Positions 11,088-25,469 of a stretch of 64,000 bases of DNA are shown here, one piece after another. A program made the translations under genes and the position numbers. The notes beneath the pieces are model-generated. The model ran no database searches. It worked only from the letters and a program-made list of their open reading frames with translations, and had not been told where the DNA came from. How positions within the stretch are numbered: the first letter of the stretch is position 1; every line of letters begins with the position of its first letter. This DNA is from Tipula vernalis (lineage: Eukaryota; Arthropoda; Insecta; Diptera; Tipulidae). The stretch is from contig OY282558.1 in assembly GCA_958295665.1 (NCBI GenBank), positions 330,433,106 to 330,497,105 of the forward strand, read 5' to 3'.

Positions 11088-11524
11088 TCAAGAGCTCCGA
11101 ATTAAAGCAAACAACCCCTGGTGTACAATTTCTCTTCAGTCTTTGAATGGTCTGTGTGAATTCTTCATGGGATGGATCCTCAATGTATTTCTCTGTGGTC
11201 TGTATTTGAGGAGCCTCATCTAAAAAATGTCCATATGGAGAATCGCATCGATATTAACATGGAGGTTGTCATTTTGGTTACGAATGTCAGTTGACCTAGC
11301 TCTAAAATCCTCTAATTCCTTTCATTCCACCACTCATGCTTTTTCTAACCCATGCTTTCTCTTGGGTAGCCCTTACAACCGAATTTTTTATCCAAAATTT
11401 CCGCTCCGAATATGAAGAGCTCCAAATTAAAGAAATCAACCCCTGGTGAACGATTTCTCCTCGGCCTCTGCGTGACCTGTGTGAACTCCTCAAGGGATGA
11501 CTCCTTAATGTATATCTGCAGTGT
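11088..11524. repeat. Diverged direct repeat, two copies about 327 bp apart
   Basis: The copies lie at about 11090-11200 and 11417-11524. Both read through AGAGCTCC-AATTAAAG, then AACCCCTGGTG, then ATTTCTC, GACCTGTGTGAA or its variant, and TTAATGTAT. Identity is roughly three quarters by eye. The block is less AT-rich than its surroundings. The 76-codon minus-strand ORF across it has no recognised domain. It may be a tandem duplication within an old transposon. Confidence 0.7.
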
Positions 11525-11532
11525 GTTGACAC

Positions 11533-14500
11533 CTGATGCTTTTTATATCATAACTTTGATTTAGATGTTAGTTTGGAATGTGGCAGGTGCAAATGGTGCA
11601 TCTCTGCCGTTTTTCATACCTGTGGTATTCCAGTCGGACAGTGACCACATTACTTACTAGTGTTGCATTCATAGCTCTTCAGCTTACGTTATATTAGTCT
11701 ATATTCCAAATTTTAACCTAGTTTAATCATTGTCCTTTAAGATTAATGTCGAATTCGGAAGTCTAATATGAAAATCCTCAAATTATGAACAACAACAAGC
11801 TACTGGTGTCATTAAGTTCCTCACATAGCATCAAAATCTTGTTTTTTTGTGGTCTAGTCTTTTCAATTGTAATTGGCTTACACTGCATTTTAAATTTAAT
11901 TTCATTAAAATTAGGATAAAGGTATAAGAGGTTCATGATTTGAATTATGACATAACCAATATCTGTTTCTTTGGACATAAATCTAGCTTTCTTACAATCC
12001 ACGTCTTTTTAAAACTAGCATACGAGTAAATTAAAATTCAAACCTCTAATATAAACCCCACCTGATTCAGATTAAAAACTCTTGTAATTGGAAAAAAAAA
12101 TTATTTAATTAAGTATAATAAAATTAATGTATAAAATTTACCGTAATTATTAAATAATATCATGTGTCAGCATTTTTATTTTTTATATCGTTTAATTTGT
12201 AATTTCCTTTCAGTTTCTTTTAATTTTCGTTTATCCGTATTTTTTAATATTAAAAATTCACCTCATCCGATGAATATACTTTTTAATAAAATTTACAATA
12301 ATCAAATCAACGCAAAATTGGATATAATCTGAAAGTGTATACACATTCCAAAAATATGATTGCATTTTCAGTTCACTTCATTTTTAATAATAAGAATAAG
12401 AAGTGATTTGAGGTCATGCGAAAAGAAGTTATCATAATTCTTGTTTTTAAATGTGCAACACGTTTCAGTAATACATATAGTTGCATACCAACAAGTGCAA
12501 TATAAATTAAAGTCACATTTTATTCATAACTTTTATGATGATGAATTACTAAAGCAAATACATCTTGGAATACTTTAAAAGATTTCCCTTTTTTTATGAC
12601 AGAGACACAAATTAGAAATTAGCCAACAACGAAACGATTGATGAAAGATAACACAATATACATTTAAAACGAAATCTTTCAATTAATCAAAGAATCTAAC
12701 AAAAGAATATCGTTTTCGTATTTAATGTTTTTCTTTAATTTTAAAAAAAAAAAAAAAAAAACATAAAAAATCCGTGATTATATCATTAATGTAAGTAACA
12801 AAACAATATATACATAGCTATATAATGTAGTGATTGAATGAACAATCGAATGATCTTTCATCACTTATGAATATATACGATATGTTAAAATCTTATGTTA
12901 TATGCGCGCTGTGAAGATAAATATATTTCTTAATTCATCTAAGAATATAAAAAGAATAAGAAAAGAAATATATGTACATATGTATGCATATGAGTATGTA
13001 GATATTAAAATTTTATTTTTCAAATGAATTAATTATAACAATACCAAATGAAGATTTTAATAAAATACCATGTAACAATACTAAAATAAAAATAAAAACT
13101 GTACCCGTTATTCTTAATTAAATTTAATATTGAACTTGAACTTTCTTATAAGAGTGTATATTATATAAAATATATAAATAAATGTGAATGAATGATGTTC
13201 GTTAAAACTTAACTTTTTAAAGAATATAAATAACGATTTTCAAGTAATTTTTGTATGTAAAATGTTAAATTACTTACAAAAACGAAAAAAACATTTATCC
13301 TAAAGGTAAAATTATATATTTTTATTACGAAAATGTAAACGATTTTAATTTTGAAAAGAAATAAATTAACACACAAGGAAAAAAAGTGCAATATTATCAA
13401 AATAATTTATTTAACCATTAAAAATATTGATCAAAATTACAATTATCTCTTGCAGAATATACAAACAATGTGTATGGCTTTATGTTAAAATTTACAAAAT
13501 TGTAATTTTGGGGGTAGCTGAAAATTTAGCATAACTTTCAAAACGCTACCTTAATGAGGTATTTTTGTAAAATGTTACTGCAAATAATTTACATTTCCTT
13601 TTTGTTAGTTAACGAATATTAATGAGATCAAAAGTTAAGTATCATTATGCTGGCCTTTGTATGTAAACACATATATTTTCGTAACACATCATATTAAAGC
13701 TTTTACATTTGGCGAAATCTTATTATTTAAATTGTGAGAACCAACCATAAAAGTTATAATTTGTACCGCAAAATTTTCCAGATTAAAAAACCATTGCGCG
13801 GCGAATACAGATAAAACTCTATTATAAACATATGTATGTACCTATGTACTATATACATAATTTTGATTGATTTATTATGTATTTTGATTTTGATATATTT
13901 CCCGTGTAAACTTAATCGATACTATCGATTTGATTTGGGACCATTCACCTCACCTCAAATAATTTCTCAATTTTTATGTTTATTATGAGTGTAACTATAG
14001 AGGTACGTATTTGTAATAAATCGCCTCTGGCAGTTTCAGTTTTTTTTTTTTTTTTTAATAAATTTGGTTGAATGAATATTTAATAATTATTTGTGTGTGT
14101 ATGTGTGTGTGTATTGTTGTTAATAAATTTTTAAAGAGGCGAACAACAAACAACACAATGACCATTAACATTATAGTCGACAGCAAAAAACGCGATATCT
14201 TGTTTTTGTTTTGGCACGCCTTATATACAACCAATGAACAAATAATATTATTAAGTATATGAGTTTTATGCTATATAGTACATAATATTGATGACATTTC
14301 TGCTATATATTATGATCAATTCTTTATTATAATAACCAAATTCATTGCTAAATGATCACTTTTTTCATTAGAAATCTGTGGGTGCGATGATGATTATAAA
14401 TTTACCTTTTATAGTGCTTAAAGTTTCTATAGTAACTGTTGTTTGGTAAAATACGACGCTGATTAAAATGAAATACGCAAAATTAATCTCATTAATCTTT

Positions 14501-17500
14501 TTTTGGGATAGCCAAATTAGTTTAGTATTTTTATTTGGATCCAGAGGCAAAACAAGGTACGATTTTCAGTAAATGGTTATTTAAAACATTATCTGATTTT
14601 GATAAAACCACATTTAAAAAAAAAATCAGTGAAAATTTTTTCAAATATTTCATCAACACAATAAATAGTAACTTCCGGGTTAATAATATAAACTACACAC
14701 TTAAGCGGAGAAACTAATAAACTACAATTGTGTAGACTTAATTGCAAACAATAAAAAAAAATTCCACTTAGAATAAATGTAAAAATTTCTAATTAATATT
14801 GTGCTGCAACCTATACCCACCATAAATTAATTAATTATTATAAAAATTAAATTCTCAACTTGCGCTATTGATAATATGCAAATACTTATAGTTACAAAAA
14901 AAAAACTTGTCAATTGGCGTCAAATTTATTGTTTTACAAGATATTTTCTTGTTTTAGTCATAGATACAACAAAAATATCCATGTTAAAAAGTTCGTATCA
15001 CACAGTTTATGATATTATATATGTATATACAAACGAAACAGACAAGGACGGTTAACTTCCTTCTATGGAAGCGCCAAGATTGTGCAATAGATTTTATTTA
15101 TATTTGTATTAATTTTTATAAGCGAGTATTCATCAAATATACATAACTTTAAACTTCTTTTTTAGCATACAGACATGCTGTTGTCATTGAAGCTAATTAA
15201 AACGATATTAATTTGGGCATACATATAATATGTTCACGTTATTAGAAGCATATAGGCTTTAAGGAAGCAATTAAAATTAATTTGATTTTTTAAAATGGAC
15301 AAGATGTACATATGTATATAACGTCAATTTGTTCAGTAATTACAAAAGAACGATTCATTAAGGCCTTAAACTATTGAATATATTATACATAGTACATATA
15401 GACACACAGCTTGCATCTATATTGCTCGATAAATCAATAATACAGTTGTCACATAATCAAATAACAATGCCAATGAAATTTATCTTTTACATGATAATGA
15501 TATAAAAAAGAATATTATTTCTTGTCTAGTCGTAAAAATGGCATTCATATTTAAATTAAGTTATTAAAAAAGTTAAATTTATTAAATTTTATTAATCATA
15601 AATTTTAAAAAATATAAATAAATATATTTTCCTAACCTTCCTCAAGGAGAAAACAAAAAGAAACAAAACATCATACAATACGAGATACCAATCTTATAAA
15701 TTTCAAGGAATAAACTAACCTTGTCCTTACCCAAAAATATAAAGTTAAATATAATTATTCAATTTGTCAAAAGAGAACCATATTTGGATTAAATTTTTTT
15801 TTTTTTTTTTGTAAATATTATGGCCACCAATTTTTTAATTTAAGTGAGAGGAAATAAAACAAGTCGCGTACAGAGCGACAGACAAAATGTGTTGATACAA
15901 ATCTTTTGTTCCTTATGCTTGAGTACCACATTCATCTTGCGACGTGATAGTAATTTTTCATGAAAACAATAACTAATTGCCACTGTAAACCATAAATTTG
16001 TTTTTATTTTGCTTTTTACTTAATTCAATTAATTTTTATTAAAAATTTTACAGCTTACAATAAATTATAGTGTATTTTAGTCGTCAGCAATAAGTCGCCG
16101 AACAAAAAAAGAAAACTTGTTGAAAAATGAATTACTACTCTCAACCAAAAATGGTTATTATACATTTTAAGTAGTTGTCTAGAATCCCGAATTTCCCGCC
16201 ATCTCAAGCGCACATTAATCAATAATAATTAAACAATAACTCACATTATTTCCGTCATTACTTTTCATCATTTGTTTTTATTATGACATGAATAAATAAA
16301 ATAAAAAATGTAATTCTTATGCGCATCATCATTAACATAAATATATTATTTTCTTATTATAGTATTTAGTAATAATATAAGAAGCGCATAATTGTCTTGA
16401 CGCCGCAAATATAAGAGAGATTCAATTAATGTGTTTGATGACATTAAATTGTTCAAATAAATTATATAAAAAAAATAATAAAGAAAATACCTCAAAAACT
16501 AGTCAATAGAATCAGGTCAAAATCTTACCTAGAAATAGAAAAAAAAAAAAAAAAAAGAAATGTTATTAAATTTTTTTTATTTAATTTTGTAATTATCACA
16601 CATTTTAGAACGCGCACAATTTAATATTTTGCTTTAATAGAAAATTTTATCAGGGCTCCAAATATTGGGGTCGATTCAACAAATTATGAAATACATAACG
16701 AAAGATTTGATGACGGCCGGTTGCATAACTTTTTTTCAAATTTGACTAAAATAGGGTATGCATTTTTTTGGTAAACAGTAAGTTTTGAAATATCATGACA
16801 TTTACACGTTGTTTGATTTTAAATAAGTGATGGTGGACACGTTTCGTATTTAATGTGTGTAAGAGTTTGGGGAAAAAATTCATGATTGTTAAATTTGACA
16901 TATTTAACGTCGAAATTTGATATTAAAATGTATTTTAACTTTAGTACACTTACGAGAATAAGATTTCATCGAGTAAGGTAGCAATGACCCATTATTAAGC
17001 CGTTAGATCTACGCCTCTTGTTTGTAAGGAAACAAAATACTTACCACCAATTTAAACTGTTTTGTGCTAAATCTAGCCATCTGTTAATTAAGATTATTTT
17101 TTCCTACACTGGAATCACCTTTTAAATTCTATTTTCCTAACAGCCTAGTGGTAACATAATGAAACCACTAGGGAAAATGAGTAAAATGTATGTAGATCAC
17201 GATATACTATGTAGATCATGTTTTATCCTGATATTGTTCTTCCCTCTCACAACTTTTTCTCTTATTACGCATTTAGTTGAAGCATTTGATTAATGCAAAA
17301 GTATTCTTTATAATTAATTATAAAAAATGCGAAATTTATTTAATTTTGGGTAAATATCAGTCTTGTACAAAATAAAGTGTAATATATAATGTGTATGTAA
17401 ATTAGGAATATTTTGTGTGAATAACGTGGTTTAAGTTTTTGTTTGGTGGTTCCGTTTAGTCACACTAGGATGTTACGTCTATACGTGTTATTATTTGTGA

Positions 17501-17680
17501 ATTTTATGTTACATATAATTTAATTGGTTTGTTTATCTTAGGTAATTAATATGAACAAAAAAAAATCATTTTCATGTGCACGAAAAAAGTACAAAATGAG
17601 CTTAAATCGCAATTTATTATTTACCTAGTTGCTGAAAATTTAATAAATACCGTAAACATTGATCAAATTAGAGGTGACAC
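11533..17680. other. Long AT-rich gene-free stretch
   Basis: Mostly A/T runs, poly-T and poly-A tracts, a short GT-rich run near 14093-14114 and scattered 60-74 codon ORFs that look like chance. No domain, RNA gene or clear repeat was seen. It could be the interior of a large intron. Confidence 0.5.
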
Positions 17681-17684
17681 ACCC

Positions 17685-18475
17685 TTGAGAGTATTTTGAG
17701 GTTATAGTACCTCGATATAGTCTAGATGATTTTTATAAGCATTTTTGCATGTCACGATCATCATTTGAGGTAAGCTGTTACATTTCTTCTGCTGTATTAA
17801 GCGTTTTCTAGTACATATTTTAGAAACTTCACATTAGGAAAACTTCAGCTAAGCAGGAATGTTTCTTTTCCACTGGCGACCAATTTGATTTCGCATTTAG
17901 TACGATTCATTTGATTTTTCCCCAAATTATCTAGGAACTCTCAAATTTAAAGTCGGTTTATATCAAATTTCCTAGCACTGGACGACAGCTCGAAATATTC
18001 AATGTGAGATAACTATTCATAATATTTTCATAAGAAAATTTAATTTATATTTACATTCTAAATTATAGGAGTTTATATCGCGATCAGGAATCCCAAGAAT
18101 TATATGTTGTTGATTTTATTTAGGTACATATATGTATAAGCCAGGGCAAATGCATAATGCTCGCATTTTTAAGAAAAGTCCAATTTATAATAAATTAATT
18201 AGCAGCGAAAAAAATTGATGGAAGAATCCTTTCATTTACTTGGTGATACCGCATATTCCAATACTAATTATTTAGTCACGTCATTTAGGCAAAACTGTCG
18301 TCTTACTTTACTCCAAGAAAATTTTAATAACGAAAAATTAGTACAATGATATGCTGCATAGAACGAGTGTTTGCTTTACTGAAAGGAAAGTCCAGAAACC
18401 TAAAGTATATGGATATATCGAATCACCAACGGATAAATGGGACGCAGCTGGTTGACATTTTGAAATGAAGTTAAA
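17685..18475 (+). pseudogene. PIF/Harbinger transposase remnant with introns
   Basis: Pieces of a HARBI1-like DDE transposase follow in the right order. They are SLDDFYKHFCMSRSSFE near 17715-17770 (before a GT donor), YIKFPSTGRQLEIFN near 17960-18003 (before GTGAG), EFISRSGIPRIICC near 18070 after TATAG, LLGDTAYSNTNYLVTSFR near 18236-18290 (a catalytic Asp region), and ERVFALLKGKSRNLKY near 18365-18410 (the catalytic Glu region). Stops and a frameshift break the last part, so it is not functional. Harbinger elements normally pair this gene with a Myb-like gene. A 71-codon minus-strand ORF at 18699-18914 is nearby, but I cannot assign it. Confidence 0.75.
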
Positions 18476-18959
18476 TTTATGAAATTAATTTTACTCACTT
18501 TCCATGTATCTGAATATTTGTTAATATAGTATAATCTCTTATATTACTAAATAATTATTTTAAAATAAATAAATGTATTAATAATTTAAATTTGTAATAT
18601 AAAGTATTTAATGTATTTAAATTTATTAACTCTCAATTTTCAATTTAGCGAGCGACCATGATAAAAAGCACAACTCAAATTACCGATGGCTAAATATATC
18701 AAAGAAATAAAATGATTGCAAAAATGATATTTACCCTAACAGTATTGCCATATACATTTTGATCTATCGAGTGCGTACAGACCTCAACATGTTGCCTTTC
18801 TTCAACATATTGCCAACAGTTGGTGGATCTGAAGCGCCCATTGCTTCGCTTCATCCTGAACAAGAATTTACGAAATCCTTTACGAAAGTCATTGATTGAA
18901 CGTGGTGTGGACAAAAGATGTTGGGCATATCACTAGCGCTTAAAATATCGGAGGATCTT

Positions 18960-19490
18960 GAAATATATAGGAATATTCAGTAGACATGTTTCTCAGGCTC
19001 TTTATCAAAGAATTTCTTAGAAATGATAATCTTTCAAACTAACTTATATGCAATTCAATGACTTGGTAAAAAGATCACACCAACTAAAGTTGCAAAAATA
19101 AAATATTTTTTGGCTACAAATCTTCTAATGTGCATAAAAAAACTACCCAGCTATCTTGATTATTGGTACGAGATAGGTTCGAACATACAAGGAGTTTTAC
19201 TAGCCATCGAAATGTCAATCACTTAACAACAACCAAAATGGGTTTGTTTCTCAATTTTAAATATACTGACAAAGTATCCGATGTTGCTGAAAAAAGTTTA
19301 GGATCCATAGTAATCGAAGAGCAAAGATTTAGTAGGGAGCCATTATGAAGTATATTTTGATAATTATTTTAATAAACGCGACTTATCAAAAGATGCGTGT
19401 GGAACAAGACGTAAAGGGCGAAACAACATTCCCACTGCAAACCAAGCAAAGATGGGATATTGGCCTTGATTTGGATGGATAAAAAACCTA
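18960..19490 (+). pseudogene. piggyBac-type transposase remnant
   Basis: Plus-strand fragments match the piggyBac DDE family in order: QTNLYAIQ near 19033; IKYFLATNLLMCIKKLPSY then LDYWYEI near 19100-19173; and, after a large deletion, FDNYFNKRDL followed by CGTRRKGRNNIP near 19355-19430. The central catalytic part is absent and stops occur, so it is dead. No TTAA-flanked inverted ends were found. Confidence 0.7.
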
Positions 19491-20248
19491 TTTTATTTCT
19501 TAGCAATTTTTATAGCCCTGAGGATTAAGAAGAAGTTGGAAAAGAAAATAAGGAACTCACACTGATGTAAAGTATTTAAAATTAGTAAAGAATTATAACA
19601 AACTTCTGGGTTATATCTATCTTTTTGATATGTTAAAATTTTGCTGTAAGCTAAACATGAAATCTAAGAAATGGTCTGGAAGGAGCCGACCCTGTAGTAC
19701 CGCAAAAAGTTAGAAAAATCAGTATTGAAAAGACGATCAATAGATTCAAAGTACAAGTTCCGTTACAGTAAAGAACGGATAAGGTGGCGCAAAGACTTAA
19801 CGTAAGGAGGAAATTCAAAACCTTAGCGGTATAATCAAGTAAACAGGCGATGGTAAAATTATGACATTTAAATGTCAAATCCAATTTTATATGCTTTTTT
19901 TTTTAAATAAAATTTTCAAAGAAACAATTACATATGTCAAAAATTGAATTTGACGGTTTGAAATGCCCGTTTCGCAAGTAAACTATTTCTCTAAATAATA
20001 TGACATCTCTGTTGATTTTAACATGAGTTTTCCAACTTAATATTAATTTTGTAAGCCTAATTTGTTTTGCTTCCAAGATTAGGAAGTTACTACTGACTTT
20101 TTGTCGACAATAACAAAATCGAGTGCGTCAAAAAAAAAGCCTGAAAGCGCCTAAAATTAACGGTAAAGATTGAATGTGAGTAACGATGTAATGTGAGAAT
20201 TCTTACTTGTGCGTTTGGAGGATATACCAACTTCTTATTCGAACTAAT
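19491..20248. other. Gene-free spacer
   Basis: AT-rich sequence between the piggyBac remnant and the SINE. The 77-codon minus ORF at 19651-19884 has no recognised feature. Confidence 0.5.
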
Positions 20249-20596
20249 AAAATGTATAAAACCGAGCAAACGGCGCAGTGGTTAAAGCTGCGGCGATTGG
20301 ATCGGGAGGTACCGGGTTCGAATCCCTATAGGGGCGGGATGCAAAAGGGATTTTTCATCATCTGATTACGATCAGTGATGACACATCTATGACCCCCTGT
20401 TGAGAGTGCAGAATCCATGGGCCGACCCACCTTTCATGTCAGCACTACAGGTTGGCATGAAGCAATGCAATGTGCAGGTGGTTTTCAAAGACGGATCTGT
20501 AGCCGCCCGTCCTCGATTTGGCTACTCCAGGCGTAAAGCAGGACGGTAAAAACTAAATCAATAATTCAAACAAACAAACAAACAAAAATGTATAAA
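20249..20596 (+). mobile_element. tRNA-derived SINE with 12-bp target duplication
   Basis: The SINE body runs 20261-20584. Its head is tRNA-like, with a pol III A box around AGTGGTTAAAGCTG (20277-20290) and a perfect B box GGTTCGAATCC (20315-20325). The unrelated body ends in an AAAC-repeat tail (20567-20584). AAAATGTATAAA flanks both sides (20249-20260 and 20585-20596), which marks L1/jockey-style reverse-transcribed insertion. The intact head and duplication suggest a fairly young copy. A shortened relative lies inverted at 39359-39520. Confidence 0.9.
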
Positions 20597-23500
20597 CTAG
20601 TTCCATTGAGAATTTGTACTGTCAGGGCTGGTTCGCTAGAACCGAAACAACAAAAAATACAATGACATCTTAGGAGTTAACTAAACAAAATCGAATAGTA
20701 GATTAGCCACTTATATCACATTAATCTTAAATTCAGCTACCATAACCTTATTACAACAAAAGAACAATCATTTTTCATTAAAGTTCAAACAGCCAACTCA
20801 GTATACAATGTAAATACAAACAACTTCAAAGAACTTTTGCAATTACCTTTTGATTATTTATAATATAAAAGAAAAGTTATATTTTATATTAAAAAGAAGC
20901 TGTTTAGTAACCAGAGGCAATTTTTTTTTTTTTTTTTTTGAAAATGCTCATGTAGTAATAATGAAAAAATAATTTTATCCATGTATATTATCTGCTATAT
21001 ATACTTCAACTGTGCAAAATTATAGCATGATTAAGTATGTTTATTGTTTGTGATGAGATCTGACCTAAATTTCAAGCAAAATCTATCTCATCTCATATTT
21101 CATCATCAAAACCGCGAAAATCAATTTTCATTTTAATTCAAATATAATTAACACGATAAATAAAAAGATTTTTATTTATATCTATTTTGTTAGCTTAATA
21201 CATACAAAAAGAAACATAGAATCTTTAAAAATATATACACATTAGTTTTTATTTAAGTAATAATTATTAATATTTTTTTTTTTTGTTTGCATGAATTTAG
21301 ATCAAAATCGCTACAAAATACAATAACACTTTACGTACACTATACATAGTATGCCTACGATGTTAACAAAAAACATTGAGATAAAAATAAAATCGAATAA
21401 AAAAATTGGAGGTGAAACCAATTAGGATTGAAGACCTAATATGTTCTTTTTGGTATAAACATACTCGTAATATAATCGAAACGGTGTTGTGGGTGGAAAA
21501 TATTAAAAATATAAAAGACTCAAGTCTAGTTGTTTTTGGTTTCTTTACCAATTACAGTAAAACCTTTTGGTATCTCAAAAATGATTTAGCAGAAATTAAC
21601 ACTTTTTACGTTGTATTTTCGATTATAAGTTTTTTTTTTTATAATTTTATACACAAATAAAACTACAGTATTAGATTGAAATATCAAACGATAAATTACC
21701 TTTTCTGGATATATCTACTTCGAAACTATCATACAAGTTGTTTACAAATATTAATTCATCTTTTATACATTAGGATTTTATATTATTGGAACGTTTCAAC
21801 GGTAAAGTTGCTTAGTATATTAAGTAAGCACTGTTATTAAATTCAAGGTGGTTGCGGGAACTTAAATACAAACGAATGCCTTCAAATGCATCACGACTTT
21901 GTCTATAATGTACAAAAAGATTCTAATTAAAATATCATTATACATAGTTAACGGAATACTTGAAATGTTTAAATAATTTATCATCAATATTCTAAAATTA
22001 GTAAATAAATAACATTATGTACCTAATATAGCTGGATTTAAGTGCATTTATTTATTTAAGATAATTGTGTGAAAATTTATAAATTTTACGATCGTTTGGT
22101 ATATATTGCGGTACACTAAAAAGACTTGACATCAAAGCCTTTACTTTATACAAATTCAAACAGGTATACCCCACAGGGGGCAAGCTTTGAATTGAACTAT
22201 AATTTATGTTTTAATTGGAGATTAAATTATAAGCGTTAATATCTGCGCTTTAATTTTTTTTTTTTTAGTATTGATTGATTAAAAAAATGTAACGAAGTTT
22301 TACCCACTTCATAAACCATTATATGAAGATCCTGCATCTCTTTAAATAATGTATTAAAAAATAGATAAGATTAATAATTTGAAAAACACTTAATTAAAAT
22401 TTCCAAATAAATTACAATAGTTAAAACCACAAAATATCTCGAAAATATCGAAGCAATATAAAACTCCGCCCCGTTAACTAAGAATAATTCTCAAATAATT
22501 TAGAAAATTTGAAAAATCTGGAAAATTTATATTATCTCGATGAATTTCGAAAGAATCTCAAAAAATTTCGAAAATCTTCAAAATATCGAATAATTTCAAA
22601 ACCCTTTAATCAAATTAAAGGAAAATGGAAATGAAGTCAGGAAATCGAAAGACCAGAAATCAACCCTAGATCCTGAAATTAGTCGCCCTCTGTGTTATTC
22701 AAAGGCCACCTATTTAATATATACATTTATATTCACAAAATTTCCGATTCAATAATTATTATTGGAAAATGGTTATAAGAAAAATACAGCGTATCAAATT
22801 ACATAAACTGCACATTTATTTGCTTATGTTTAAAATATTTAAGAGACAAAACAAATAAATATAATTCATTAAATTAAACATAGAGTACATACATATTAAT
22901 ATTTTGCATGAGAAATCAGTAATTATTTTAGAGTTGCCAATTTTGGTATTTTTCGCCGCGCTTTATAAAAATATAAAGTGTTCAGAAATTGACCGCCCTT
23001 GACTTTATATATAAGTAAAATATATATATATACAAATATACAAATTGTACAGACATATATTTTTGATATTGTAAATAAAAATAATCGCGGATATACTTAC
23101 ATATATGTTTGATTTGATTTTTTGTTATTTAACGCGCGCGACAGACAGACAAGGACTTTTGGAAATATAGACATTCCAATGTTTGGTGTACATTTTGTAA
23201 ATTAAAATAAATTATATATATATTTTGAAAGGTGATCGACTTACTTAATATTTTCTGCAAATCATTTATGATTAAGATTAATTGCTCTTTGTGAGGCGCC
23301 GCCAATTAATCAAAATATTTATAGTATCATACTTATGGCGTTAATTTATTGTCATCTCATTGAAATTTTTTTGTTTTATTTTATTAAACACTATAAAGTA
23401 ACTACATACTCTATTTTAATGGCCGAAAGTTATTTTTATAGCAAATGCGTAGCCAAAAAGTATAATGAAACATGTAATTTAAACCTTTCGTAACATCTCC

Positions 23501-25449
23501 TCAACACAGCATATATACTCACATATATGTATACGTATGTATGACTCTTAAGGTTAGAGTATTTTTATCAAGTACCTCAGAACATGCATATAAATACCGT
23601 TAAAATATTAATATATTTTCTTACATCATTATATTATTATACTGTTTATAACAACGTAAGACGTATTTTTACGTAAACAGAAAGAAAAAATGAAAAATGA
23701 AGAAAGATATGTACTCGATGTTTGTATATAAACAGAAGTTTACTAGGTTTCACAACATTTACAATACAGCTTCAAAAGCTTTGTCCTTCAAATTTAGAAC
23801 GTACAGTATTTATACAAGTAAATTCAAAGGTCGTCCATATACTAATCGATAGATGGCAAATTAATAATAAATTGGTAAAACGATGTGAAATCTTACAAAA
23901 ATAGTCTTAAAAACATCCTGGATAAGATATAGTTTAGTATTTTACATTTTTTGTAAAAAAAAAATTAACAAAACTATAATAAATTATTATGAAATATGAA
24001 AGTTAAATCGTGCTAACAAATAATAATAGTAATAATTATAAATATTTTATTATACTTATATTTGTTTTCGTTTTTTTTTTTAGTTTATTTCTTGATTGAA
24101 TAAATGCAAGATATAATTTTAACTTAATAATAATGCAACACAAAATTTCAGTTCAAGGTGTGGAAAAAACAAACCAATAAACTTAACAATTTTGAACTAT
24201 TTAATTCATTGAGAGAGTTAAACTTTGTTTATGCATTATATTATATGTATAGATATACTTTTAATGTACAATGCAAAAGAATACTGATATAAATAATATG
24301 ATAAACTCAACTAAAAAACCCTTAACCTATTAAGATTTCTACATTTTCTTTATTATATTCAGGCGTGGTTCTTGTAATTTTTTTTTTTTTTGTTTTGTCT
24401 TGATTTTTTATTATATTTTCTAAACAAACATTTTATATATCTCGTCACGTTTTTTTTTTTTGTTTGTCCATATCTTGATGTTTAGTAGTTTAAATAATAA
24501 AATAATGACGAAATATTAAAGAAAAATATGGATATTCTATTCTTAATTAAATAAAGAAATCTATACCCACCCAAACTAACTACTACTAAATATTGGCCCC
24601 CTTGCCATTTGGTGTGTACAAAGGTAATAAATTGTGTACGTACAAAATAAAATAAAAAATCTACTTTGCGTGTTCCCTTTGTGTCAAGAAATTTTAAAAT
24701 AAGAAATAACCAAAAAGAGAACGGCATTGCATATATTTCGAAATATTTTGTCTTTAAGTGAATGGTGAATTTAACACACGGATTTTTGTTTGCATATAAA
24801 CAACCAAGTAAATAAATTGTATAAAATTACATTTTTTTTTTTAATATCAATTAATTGAAAATGATACGGATATTAACATTTTTTTTTTGTTTTTGTTAAG
24901 TTTGTTTGTTAACTGTGACTTTTGGCATATTATAGAGAGGCGGTTTACAACTATTTAAGTATTTGAGAAGAATCTTAATTGTGTGATATTGTCACAAAAT
25001 AAAAAATTGGCGCATTAAGTCTACTTTGGTAAAGCGGGCGACTTTGAAATAATGTTATCATCAAAATTTAAATTAAGAAAAAAATAAATTCAGGACCTAA
25101 ACTAATGCCTAATCCTGAATTCGTGAGATTGAGCTTTATAAACTTATTTCGACTTAATTATAAAAGAAAATTTGGCCTAACAAAAGAAATTAAGGCTAAT
25201 TTTTATAGGTCGAATTACCTTTCAAAAGCCATTCATAATATACCATATTAAGAAGATCTCAACGGAAAATTTGTCTATATTTTCCGGGAAACTTTTCAAC
25301 GCTGGTTGAAAAAGATTACAGATTCAAGATCAGGACAATTATGAGCTTCTGTATACCAAGTTTCAATATAATCGTGTTTTTTAAAAAGCAAAGTCAGAAA
25401 ATATTTGGAATTTCGCGAAAAAAATTTATTTTGAAAAATTTAATAATAT
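20597..25449. other. AT-rich gene-free stretch
   Basis: No supported gene. A degenerate patch at about 22430-22640 repeats phrases such as GAAAATTTCGAAAATCT and ATCTCGA. Several poly-T runs occur (20922-20939, 24428-24440). The 84-codon ORF at 21406-21660 is hydrophobic and unrecognised, and probably chance. Confidence 0.5.
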
Positions 25450-25469
25450 AATAATACCGGGAGCACTCC

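Noticed and set aside
18699..18914. 71-codon minus ORF between Harbinger and piggyBac remnants, as a Myb-like Harbinger partner gene
   Set aside because: Position would fit, but I see no Myb/SANT tryptophan pattern, so it is not called.
20270..20335. Calling the SINE head a functional tRNA gene
   Set aside because: The A and B boxes are present, but a cloverleaf with proper stems and anticodon arm is not convincing, and the unit continues into a SINE body with target duplication.
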